Made by a program: the position numbers and the translations under genes. Source: Seriola aureovittata (Eukaryota; Chordata; Actinopteri; Carangiformes; Carangidae). From it: 64,000 bases of DNA. The stretch is from the NCBI RefSeq assembly GCF_021018895.1, contig NC_079377.1, positions 17,514,501 to 17,578,500 of the forward strand, in the 5' to 3' direction. The notes beneath the pieces are model-generated. The model worked only from the letters and a program-made list of their open reading frames with translations. It was not told where the DNA came from and made no database searches. Position 1 is the stretch's first letter. Each line of letters opens with the position of its first letter. Positions 36,056-48,572 of this stretch are shown here, piece after piece.

Positions 36056-38066
36056 CGTGCTCCGTCCTGTCACCTTAGCTTTATCCTCCATTTATCTTTT
36101 CCATTACACATCTCTCAGCAGGACAATGCTACTCAGTGAATTGTGAGGGATATGTGTGTGTGTATGTGTGTGAGAGGGAGAGAGAGAGAGAGAGAGATAC
36201 ACGGGAGTGTGAAAGTAGAGTGTTGCTGAATGAAGTCACAAACCTTTTTAGTCAAGACAGCCTCTGAGGTGGTCATCTGAAAAGCTGATGACTCATTCAC
36301 ACATTCATTTACGTGAATCATTGCTATTCACTTGTCACCGACTCTGTATTCAGGAAGAATTGCTTATAACAGCGGTATTGTTTTAGTCCCGCATCACAGC
36401 TTATCTGCCTGTGTCCAGGAAATGGCACACTGCACATTTAGACAGGGTTGCATGAGCAAAATCTGGCCTACTGCAAAGATTTTTTTTGGCACAACAAACA
36501 GATTCAGAACAATGTGAAATATACATTGTTATTTAGGACTAAGGAAAACTTAATATTGCTTGCCAGTGAGCATCCTGGCCATCTACTGTCTCTCCTAGGG
36601 GAAATTATCTGCTTCAAATATGTTCAACAACATTTTGATCACTGACCCCTCACATAATTCATTACATATTCATCCTTTTTACCCTCTGCATTAGTTGAGG
36701 AACACTTGGTATGGTTTTACACGTCTACAGTCACACACTCTTTGCTTTTAATGGCCTAGAACAGTCCTGACTTCAGTTTCAATGCTTTCAGATATCTCTT
36801 GTATACAAGCACAGCTTTTCAAATTCAAGTTAAACTACAACTGGTTTATGTTACCAGATATTTACACTGCTTCAACCAGCGCCAAAAGATATTATTCATT
36901 AGTTTAATTAGATATTGTTCCATCTCCTGCAATACTAGGATTATAAAATAGCCACAAATGTTCATGTGACAAAAATGTTGTTTCTTTTTTTTCATCATTC
37001 TTTCTCTCTTTCTTATCTTGTCTCAACTATTTATTGACGCAAATTCTTCTTCTAAACTTTTCTCACCCTTCTCTATCCTGAGGGGAAAACATGATAAAAA
37101 TGAGAGCAGCCACAGAGCGGCGGCGCCTCGTCAACATGTTTCACTAGAGGACAGTCTACATGTGACCCTGCTCAGCACCTTCCTGTCTGTCTGTCAATAC
37201 TTACGTGCACGTTTTTGGAGATGGAGCACAAATCAATGTCACACCACTCCCTACACCCTCATATATGTATGGACATGCAAGCACATGGACCTCCCCCTCC
37301 TCCGAACACACAAAAACAAATCTCAAGGGTTCACTGTATCACAGAATGCAGAGCCATTTTGTTTGTCACAAAAAAGAACCAATAAAGTGTAATATAAATC
37401 CACATTTCAGAAGGGTGCACTGTATTTCAGAGAAATCAATTAAACTATTCACATGAAAAAAACAATTAAACAAATGATGCATTCAAAGACTTGTGGAAAA
37501 AAAAAGAAAGAAGCACTAACACAGTTTAATAAAAAGGATTTGTATTGTTTGTATTGTCAAACTGCACTACTGCATAACATACACAATACAAGTTGTTTAC
37601 TGACTGTACAACATGCCATTATGTTTTTTTGATAATAATAATAACAAAAATGATGACTATATATATGTACACAACTCTGTTACAAGTAATATTCAGCATT
37701 TGTGTCCAGATAAACAGCACTGACAAAAAACAACTATGGTCATCTTCATCTAGGATCTAAAAACCTTGATTGAAAGAAACACAGTCAAACACATCATCAG
37801 AATAAAGTACTGTTCCCACTACGGCCAAGATTCGGTGATAAATGGAATAAATTAAAACAAGAGAACAATGGGAAAGTTCAAAGGTCACCCTTAAAATGTA
37901 GGGGAGTCCTCGTGAGGAGGTGGAGGTGTTTATCTCAGATGCCACTGTGCGACTGAGCAGGCCTGTCGATTGTATTTCTCATAAATGAGGAATCTTCGTC
38001 ACTTCATTGATCCATCCATCCAGTCATCCTTCCATCCATTCATTCATCCATCCACCCACAAAGTCT

Positions 38067-38104
38067 TCAGTACATCCCAGTGGTCTGCAGGAACACTCTG
38101 CCCT
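38067..38104 (-). CDS. dach1: dach exon 11 (last coding exon)
   Basis: A 38-bp coding end, phase 1 in, encoding [11 protein letters not shown] and stop TGA (38069-38067). The acceptor is TTTCAG. The short hydrophobic tail ending in MY is the DACH1-type C terminus and separates this gene from DACH2. Confidence 0.88.
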
Positions 38105-41100
38105 CTGAAATCCACAAAGAAATCCAGATTAATAAAGCAGTAAAAAATCTAAACATTTAAACCACTGTTATTGAAGTTGTAAAATTAGATTAGATTTGAT
38201 TCTCCAGTGACTGTAACTATAGGAGGAAAAATGCTGTATACAATACATCATTTATATAAATACTGAAGAAGGTCGTATACAACCAGATCGTTAATTCAAA
38301 AATTTAGTAAGTCTGAGTTGAAAATGTTTTTCGGCCTCTGATCCCTGTTTTTGGTGATAAAACTTCCTGGCACAAAGAAACCACATCCTGCCCTGCTGTC
38401 TGACAGACAATTCCCCTTTAAATGATTTATTACTGGGTGTTAATTATGCAAATGATGTCCAAACAAACTCGTCACGAGGACAATTAAGACAGCCGTTAAT
38501 TAGTGGCCAGTTTTCTTCTTGCTTCACTGACATTCAATTAAAAATTGCCTTTGAACAAGCACGCTGTCTGGTACGGCGGTCCTGGCACGGCGTGGAGCAG
38601 AGGTGGGCTGGAACCATGCACTCTTTTGATGAGGCCGGGCTAGAGATCACGGCCATTTCTTTTTCTGTCTGTTTAAGATGTTACATGTGGGATTTTCTCA
38701 TTAATCTATCCCTGCGAAGACAATAATGTTGGCAAAATAAATATATTAAACGCCTGTCTCCATTAAAACGGTAGCCCCAGCGAACTGCCTCATGCTTCAT
38801 TTAATTTTGTTCAATTTCTCAGGAGTGGTCTCCCTGTGAAACCTTTGAAAACCCTTCCAGTAGACTGGTCAGTTAAGCATCAAAAGCAGTGAGTAGGTGA
38901 AATAATGAAATCTGTCGTCCGAGCTCAGTTGATAGGAGCTAAATAAATCCCCAGCAGCAGGTATATCACTGTTTATTTCACAATTCTTACATCGAAATGG
39001 CTTGTTTTAGTAAGCATGACAGTCAGGTTTCGACTACTAATGAGTAGTCGAATGTAATTCCCACACACTTGGTGCAGTGCCTTTACTAATACTGTTACAC
39101 ATGCCTTTGTTTTTTTGTTTGTTTTTTAAAAGATCACAGACTCAATCAGCTAACATCACTAGTTTCAGATTGAACAGCTTAAAAAAACCTTAATTTAGTG
39201 TCTTAAGGTAACAGCATGGCACGTAAATAAAAAAAAATGATCTGAATTTTCATAAGTCTGTAATAGGGTTGTTTGTCTTAATTTCCTTGAAGTTGTTGTT
39301 TGGTGACAGAATGTTTTAGCAGTGACAGCAGCTTTTCTACTTCAGTCCTTTCTCTCCATGACTACAACATTTCACTGATCAGAATATGAAGACGTATTTA
39401 TTATCTCCACACCTGTACCTTGTACTGTTGCCTTGGTGTCCAGCCTGTTGTCATCGTGGTTGCTCCCATCCACGTCCTGGGTCAAAGATTCTGTGTGAGG
39501 AGGGGCTGCTGATGATTGATGGCCTGTAGTTCGGTCATTAATTAATAAGGACACTTAATTAGAGGCTAATGAACAGTCAAGGCTATGTTGCACTGACGAC
39601 TTGGTGACATTTAATATGAAAATGAGGATTACGCTGGCTACAAAAACTTTAGGCCCAATTATGAATCGAAACAGAAATATGATATCTATAAGAAATCTCG
39701 GGTGCCTGTACCTGTGTGCGTGTTGGCAGTGTGCAGCAGGCTGTGCTCTGCCTGATCACGGAGTTTGACCTCCTCCTCCAAAGCCTCCTGTAGTCTCCTC
39801 TTACTTCTCTTTTCCTTCTTCAGGCGCTTCTGGATCAGAACTAAATAGAGGAGAAGAGGAAGAGGCAGAGGAACAGAAAGAGGAACAGGCAGAGGAAGAG
39901 GAAGAGGAAGAAGAAGAAGAAGAAGAAGAAGAAGAAGAAGAAGAAGAAGAAGAAGAAAAGAAGAAGAAGAAGAACAACAACAACAACAAATGACAACGGA
40001 TGTCAGAAAAATACACATTTAAAAGTAAATATGCTTTGCAATTAAATGATTCAGATGTTTCAAATATTTATTTGCCTCTAATATTTCAATACATGACTTA
40101 ATTTATATCTATTGTTGTATGAAGTTGTTTATCATATTTCTCCGTGGTCTTCTTCGGGAGGGACTTTTGACGGTATTGTGAACTTGCGAGTTGTTACTGT
40201 GGTGTGAATGAGATATTAATAGTCGGTAAATGAGGCCGATATGCAGTGAGATCAAATGTGTTTACAGAGGTTGTTTGACAGGTTTGTGACAAAACTCAGG
40301 CATCACTGCTGGTCTGACTGATCAAATGCCTATTTTACTTCGTCCCCATACATTGCCGTCTGCAACAGGTCAACAATATCGTGTGGCTGGCTGTTTTGGG
40401 TCAAATATTTAATTTCACCTCCCACCAAAACATCTCCATCTGGTGTGACCTTTTCAAGGAAAGTGTCCTTGACTGGCATTTGCTCTCACTGCGCTGTATA
40501 TGACAGCTTTTGTGAACATGCCAAACTCGATTTGGTTTGTAGTATACTGCCAACCTCAGTCTAATTCACCTCTGCAGATGCTTTAAGTGGGTAATATACA
40601 GTAGGTGTCCTCACTTCCTGATCTGATTTTAAAGTTATCGGACATCCTGTCAGCTTAGAAGTGGATTAAACCAACGTGGTTTTGCTGCACAGCAGAATTG
40701 TCGGTGTTTGGATGTAAAAATCAACACCTTGCAAGTGTTTATAAATTCATGAGAGGGAAGTTAAAACTGACAGTTTTGAATGGAGTCTCAATAAGGTAGT
40801 AAAATATTTGCCAACTAGAAAAACTTCCACAGAAAAAATGTGTAGATACTGTATGTGTGTATGTGATACTTAATGTGATCTACCTCTGTTTTTCTGTTCG
40901 ATGCTCAGCTGTCGCTCCAAGGTCTCTCTGAGCTCCCTCTCTCGTACCAGCTCCATCTTCAGCTCCGTCCTCTCCAGCTGGTCCTGCTTCTCCTGCGCCC
41001 GGGCGTTTTCTATGGCAACCCTCAGCAGACCCTGCTTGAAGACATACAGGCACACATCAACAGGTTACACACTGAACAAAAGCCAGGAGACATGTCTGTT

Positions 41101-42683
41101 TTCTCCAAGCATTTAAAAATGCACCAGAGAGAATCCTTACTTCACCTAATCACATAATCTTACGTAAATATCCCTCTTTTAAAGGCACTTCAACAAAGGC
41201 ACTTTTCAAGATTAAGATCATTTAACATGAGCCGCAGTTAATTTAAAAAAAAAAAGAAAAAAAAAGCATGTAAAAGTAAAAAGATCGCAATGAATTAGGC
41301 TCTTCCTCAGGCAATTCCTGGGTTTACTCAGGTAAAGAAAAGAAAAAAATACAGAAAAAAAATTTTCCCTCATGAAATCATTGCTGATCTTTTAACTCCA
41401 TGCTAAAAATGGAACAACCATCACATCGGGGTCAGATGAGATTAAAACCATGATTTTTTTGTCCTGTGAAAACCAAACCAGTGAGTGCTTTCACGGTGAC
41501 TCTGTCATAACAAAGACATATAAAATCTGAGAAGCAGGTCAACACACGCCCATCCCAATTACTGCATATCTTAAATGTCTGCCTCGTCTGCTATTTACCA
41601 TTTCAGGAAATCCCAAAGAGTGGCTCATCTCCCTTCCTATTCATCTCAGAGTATAATAATAATAATAATAATAAAGCCCCGGCAGAGCCTCACCTGGATG
41701 TTCGTGAGCAGTGTCTCTATGGAGGACAAGCCTTCGGGGAAGATGAAGGGAGTGTGGTGGAGACCTGCTGGGAGCTTCTGTCCCGCAGGATAAGATACCC
41801 TATCACAGCCCTCCCTGCCTGACGGGGGTTTCTGGTAGACTTGTCTATCACAGCTCTCCCTGGTTGTCTGAGTGGCCAAGGAGCTGTTATCTGGAAGGCA
41901 AAGAGACATTTTGATGCAGAGTCAGTAAGGCTAATACAATAATAAGTAACAATTTGTAATGCATAAACTACATATACCTACTAATACATTTACTTAATTT
42001 CTTGTCAAGCCCATCGGCAAATAGGTGTTTACACTAATTACTGTTTGTGCAAGTGCATGTACATAAACACAGAAGTCCTGGTTTGGGGTTTTGAAAATGT
42101 GGTTACCCTTTATTAGATGGCACTCTGCCTATTGATAATGCATCACAGCTTGACATCTCCCATAAAACAGCTAAGAAGCTGCATTATGGATGACCATCTG
42201 TTTGTAAAGCTGAGAACTGCGTGTTCCCGATTCGTGACACTGAGGGAGATGAAGATTAGCCATTTTCTGCATTTCTTCCCCCCCTTCACATCAGGCAGTT
42301 GCTCACTTTATACGTTTACTGTCATCTGAGCCAGTGAGGACGAAGACGTCCTGGGAGTCGGGCGGTTATTGGAGCAGAGACGAGTGTGAACGTGCGATGT
42401 GATATTTGGCACTTTTCTCTGTCTGTGACAAATGACAGTGTTTTCTTCACTTAGCTGACCACAGCATCTTCTGCTCCAAATCCACCCACCTCCCCTACTC
42501 CGCCTCGACCACACGTCTTGGCAACTGTCACATTCAAGGTGTTTCACAGATGAGAAGCAATACCCCCCCCTCCTCTTTCTCCCTCTTTCTTGCTAAAAGC
42601 ATTGCTCTGTAGAGAAAGGTAATTAGCAGGTGCTGGCGAGCTCAGCGGAGGGCATCCAACTACACTCCTGTGGCTCACATACA

Positions 42684-42726
<43 letters not shown>

Positions 42727-45700
42727 ACACTCGTAGCCGGTGAAGTGCGCAGTCAGCAGCGTGGGCTCCCCAGGCTCCTTGGATGTGACTGATCCTTTAT
42801 TGAGTTACTGTTTTACGCCTACTTTACCTCACACTCACACACACGTTTGGCATAAATACACACACACATACACACAGCTGCCAGCTCGTTTGATCATTTA
42901 CCCATCTCCCTAACCAAGGTCACTGTCTGTTTTTCTCTTTTCTCCCAACTTCATCTCTCTTTTTCCCCCTCTCTTATTCCTCTCCCACCCGTCCCCAGGG
43001 CTAATGAACTTCACCACGTGAAGACTGCCAGTCAGCGGAAGAGAACGGGAGGGAGGGAGGGAGAGAAAGAGAGAGACAGAGAGAGAATAAAATCTGCTGA
43101 TGTTTGGTTAATGGGAGTGAGGTGTCAGAGATGGCCTCTGATCTTTGCTGCATGGATACGTTGTTCAAAGACCACTGAAACAGCACACACAGCCAAAACT
43201 GACTCGCATACACACACACACTCAGAGATTATCATGCAGTGGATTGACAGAATGACAGCGCTGAAGTGCTCTTTGAAACTCTGTTCAATCCATGATAAAC
43301 CTATCCTGTGATGTTGTAGGTCAAATACAAAAGCCTGCAATCCAGCAAATGTACATGTGTTTCATTTGCATGCAGAAAAATCAATTGAAAATCAATTGCA
43401 TAAATGTGATGTGTGATGCATGGCATTCACGTTGTTGGTGCCATCACTGTTTTGTCAATATATTCACAGATACCTGACAGCATCTGAAACCTTACCTGGG
43501 AGGCCTTTGTGATTTTTAGATTCGATTACTGAATAATGTGATTCAGTATTAGAATACATTTACACAGGCGCGTGCACACCCATACAAACTCTCAGTTTCT
43601 GTCCCGCTCTCTCGCTCTCGCTGTAGATTTCTGCTGACTGTTTGTCCTTGAGCAGTCCTCATTAAGCTAATGCAAACCTCCCTGACAGAGAGAACCAAAC
43701 AACTGACGTTGCAGCGCCGTGGCAACGCAGGCCCTAACGACAGGGAGGCAGTCGTTATGCAGATGAGGTCCAGCTGAGAGCACGGGAGGCCGCCTGGCTC
43801 GTTAGGCCGCGGCCCGGCAAATGGCTCGCTAATGTAACACCGCTTCCTGGTCTAATGGAGCCCTGTTTTGCAGAATTATTTGTCTTTGCTCTCTGCGGGA
43901 AGCCAGGGAGGCCACCAACAGCGAAGAGGAGAGGGGGAGGAGGAGAAGAGGAGGGAGGGAGGGGGGGTGAGACAGTGAATCCTCATCGACCTGTTACTGA
44001 GATATTTCTCTCTTGTCAAACTGTTAGAAACCCTTTCTCTTGTAAATAAACTGTGTTAAATAAACTATCGCACTGTTGCCATGTGCCAAATGTTTAAATC
44101 CACAGTGTAAATGATGACATAGATAGATGGATTGGATGGAAACTGTATTGACAGACTTTGTAGAAAGGCAATTGATTTGTCTGAGAAATTATCATTACTG
44201 ATTAATAATCATTAAATGATTAATGACTGTTACAAGAAATTCTCAGAAAAAAAATTGACCTTTGAAGTCAAGTTGACACTGTCAGTCAATAAATTTGTGT
44301 AATAACTCATACTTTTAAAACAAGATGAAAATTATATTAAAAAATTAAAAAATTACATAAATTTTTTTTTTTTTTAAGAGAGCAAACAAGAACCAATACT
44401 GACCCAAGTTATACAAACATAATAGTGTATCTTACCTCTGTCAGTGTGGCTCCTCTTGCTCTCCTTGCTGTATTCCACTGGAGTCACATCTGCCTCTCTG
44501 GACCCCTGCACCATGCCAGGGGAATGTCCCAACACACTGTGACTTGATGACAGGCCGTCATGCAGCGGGTCTAGAGAGAAGATATCAGAAGTCAAAGAGA
44601 CCATAAATTAATCACAGGCATTGCTATAACTGAAGCATCCTTAATTTTTAGCACTGCCTTGCCGAGGGTAGATGACTTAGGTAAGTACATACGTGTGGTT
44701 TCTGCAGTGCGTTCTGTGTGAGACGGTGAACTCGACACGCTGCTGCTGTGATTGGATGACATCTGACCTTCCTCCAATGAGGGAGAGGGTGATGGGCTAT
44801 CACGCATTCGTTCCTATGAACAACAAAAATGATTAAAGAGAGCCAAAGTGGAACCATAACTTCCAGGTTCTGTTCCAGGAGTAGGAAAACCTCATTCAAA
44901 ATCCCATTGACATTTGTAACTCTGCCTATACCCTCTCTACACAGTATGTCGTGTAGCTGGATTCATAGGTCTACACAGGAATAATAGTTTTTGAAAAAAA
45001 AAACAAACTAATAAATATAATAAAAGTAGCAGCCTTTCAGGAAAACCATTCCCCATAAGGCCTAGATGTTTGTGGGTTAAATGTCCCAACTCAACAGAAG
45101 AGGCAAGTCCATGAGCAGAGATGAGCGAATGCAATACACATTTTTAAACAATAGAGATTACAACTACAAAACCATAAAGATTTCACTTTATCACAGCAGT
45201 TGCTGTAGTGGATAGGCAGTTTTCTTGGAATATAGAAAATGAATCTTAATTTTTTCTTTAACCTTTTTTATTACAAAATCTGATGAAAGAAATGAAAGCA
45301 ATGAAAGAAATGCGTTTCAGAAGCAGGTGGAACAGAGGCGGGATGTTACACTTATTACACTTGTTATTATTTTTGAGAATTAACCATTTAATACATTTAA
45401 ATATGTAATTTAAAGGTTGTGATTTGAAAATTGTGTAAATTCCACTTTAAAGTCAAAAAGCAGTTACTGTTACTCTGCTAAGCTACGCTAGTTAGCTGAA
45501 ATAAATTTCTTTGTTATCACAACTGAATTTAGCTGCTACTGTCTCATTTAGTTATGGTGGATAACAAACCAAATTACCAACATCACCATCACCATCAAAA
45601 TGGACATTTTTCAACTACACAGAAAGAAGAGTAAAAAAAGAAGTACATTTAGCTAGTTCAAGCTAAGGCTAACCTGTGGCTATCTTGTCATCTAGCTTTA

Positions 45701-48476
45701 ACTATAGGCCTAGCTCTTTTGCTTTACCTGTCTTGTTGTTTGTCTCTCTATAATTTTATGACATAATTTTTATATGGTAAAACAGATGTTGAATTTTGTT
45801 CTTGAGGACATCGAAAGGCCGGGAAATGTAATATGTATTCTTTGTTGCTTAAAGAAAAATGTGGTGCTCATTTCAATAAGCCTTGTAAACCACCTTTGGA
45901 CTCAGCCCAATGTTTGAAAAACAATGGTCTCCATCGTTAAAATTATGACCGGAGACATTACTTCCTGTTACTGATGAGGACATGATGTGATATAGCACTT
46001 TGTGAGGAGTGACGTCTACAGCATGCATTTTTTGGAAATATATCATTCCAAAGCTCCTTTAATTATTCTTAAGAGTGAACCCACTGATAATGTTTTTAAA
46101 CAAAGTGATCAAGGCTAAGAAGGTCACAGTTTCTGTCTGTAAGCAGGATATCTCAAAAATTATAAATAGATATGGGATTGGCCATAAACCAAGGAACAAC
46201 TGATTACATTCTGGTTGTGATCCAGAACATGGATATCCACCAGCGGACAATTACCGGGCAATTTGTTTTAGTCATAACCATGGATGGAAATTCTGCATGT
46301 AAACGATTAAAAGATTAATTCATCTTGAATTGTAAGGGATAACAAATATGCCTTTGGATGTTAAAAGAAAGTTGTAGATTTGTTTTTCTGAATATCTAAT
46401 TTTGAACAACGCTTCTGTGTGATTAAAACTCTGATTTAACTTAAAGGTCCCAAGTGTTGCATGGACTCAGACAATTACTGGCTGGTTGTCAGATCTACGG
46501 AGCTGATGGGCCACAGTGTTCACCTTAATGACGGAGGTGGGAGCCCTAGCAGGGGGGTTGGCGTGAAGTTGCGCCACGTTGGCCATGCTGGCTAGTGTGC
46601 TCAATCGGTTCATCTGGCCCATCGCCATGGAAACGGAGGCTGGCGCCAGGCTTGCAGGGATCAGAGGATGTGACATCATCATGAAGGGCAACTGATCCAG
46701 AACTGGGGGGAAGAATAGAACAAAATAGAATGAAATAGGTAAGTATTGAAGGAGAGTGAGAGAGAGAGAGCACAGTGAAGTACAGTAAGAGTCCGTTATT
46801 TTTATATGGTAAAGGTCAGACCAGCAGCTCTGTTTAAAGGCCATCAAAGCTGCTCTATACATGCACCCAACATGAAACAGGTTTCGTCTCTCTCTTTTTT
46901 CATTTTTGCTTCAGTTGCATTTATGCATCACAACTTAAAGGCCTCCCTCATCTCAGGCCTATGGTGTGTACTGAACTGAAAGCCCACAGCACCTCTGGTT
47001 CTGTGATGACAGGACTGAAACTGGACACCGATATCATTCCTCGGTGATATCAATATTACCTGGATGACTGCTCTGCTTCTACAGCATGACTCAAAAATAC
47101 ATGTACATGTGCGTGTCAAGGGTTTAGAGATGTAGAGTGTGGAAAAAGATGAGCGCACTAGGAGAATAGATAAAAAAGTGACTGAAGTAAAAGGAGACAG
47201 GACCGAGAGACACTTGTCCTGCTCATTATACAACACAAAGATGTATAGACAGTGATGGCTTCAAGATGTTGTTGTGAAGCTTTAAATCCTTTTCATGAGT
47301 GTCACCTGCAAACACACAAATCCAGCCTCTCTGGAGTTAAGAAAAACTGGCAAACTTTTCTTTAAATTCCCTGGCGTTCTTGACGATAATCCAACACGTT
47401 TTCAGACCAAACTCTTATTATCTTGGCCAATCGCACTCCTCTTTAAGACAAGCATCCACTATCTTTAAAGAAAATCCTTCCTCTCAACAGCACCCTAGTG
47501 GGTTGTTGCAGTCCCTCTATTCATGGGGGGGGAGAGAATGACATAAATATTTATCATTTAATAATAGGAAAAACAAAAACAAAAGAAACACAGGGAGGAA
47601 GTGGAACAAAAGAAGCTGATGGCAGTCCTGGTGCTGGGCCAGCAATGCACGCTGGGTAATTATAAACACAAAGGAAAAAATCTTGGACTCTATTCCGCAC
47701 AATTGTCACAAATAATAGAACGAGTGCATGGAAACAAAAAAAGGCTATCCAAAGAGGAGAGATGAAATAGAACAAATAAAGGAGGGAAAGGAAAGAAAGA
47801 GGAAAAAGAAAGAAAAAGAGGAAGAAAGGAAAAGAAAAGAAAAGGCAAACTAAGAAATAAAGAGTGAGGCGTTGACTTTATGAGTCGGCCTCGCTGGACA
47901 TATGTGCAGTGCTTTGTGCATTTGGCAGATTAGTCCCTCACTTGCCCAGAGCAGAAACCAATCCAAACAAAAGATCTGTCTGAATGGAGCTAAATAACCA
48001 GATGCTCCGACAATCAACTAGCAGCCAACTCCAAATATTAAGCCTTGGTTAGAGACACCCCCCCACCCCCCCACCCACCACCACCACCACCTACTAATTT
48101 TTTATTTTCACTCTTCTTCTTAACTCTGTTTTTTTTTTTCACTTTCTCTGCCCTCCCATCACTCTCTCTTATGTTTCATTAAAAAACATCAAAAGTCAAA
48201 GTGCCTCTCTTATGTTTATCCAAACAAACCATTACTGTAAACAAACAGTTACTGTAAATTTCCCAGAAGATCTTGTTAAATGCAGAAATGGCTGCTCCCC
48301 GCTCTTCCCCAGCCCATAAGGTGTCACACTCAGCATTTGTGAGTGTGTGCGTGTGTGTAATCTGAGATATCCTTTGTAGTGGTTTAAGATCTGGTAGGGG
48401 TCTATCCTTCCCATAAGGCCGTGGGTGGCGGTATGGAAAAAAACACATCGTGCTTATGTGTGTATATATGCCTGCG

Positions 48477-48572
<96 letters not shown>

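Larger units (their letters stand above)
33440..38066. other. Intergenic interval between ubac2 and dach
   Basis: It contains the ubac2 5' flank (to about 33.6 kb), a nested repeat at 33.97-34.73 kb, a long CA microsatellite near 36.0 kb and the dach 3' UTR at the right end. A possible dach poly(A) signal on the minus strand (AATAAA) is formed by TTTATT near 37.03 kb, about 1 kb after the stop, but this is not decisive. No further gene was recognised; the frames at 34.8-35.1 and 37.0-37.4 kb look non-coding. Confidence 0.55.

Noticed and set aside
35726..36146. Long open frames on both strands through the CA repeat
   Set aside because: They translate to cysteine/valine or histidine/threonine repeats, a direct result of the dinucleotide microsatellite.
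39801..40018. Poly-serine and poly-leucine frames beside dach exon 9
   Set aside because: They come from the GAA repeat read in other frames. Only the exon 9 portion (39712-39840) has homology and splice sites.
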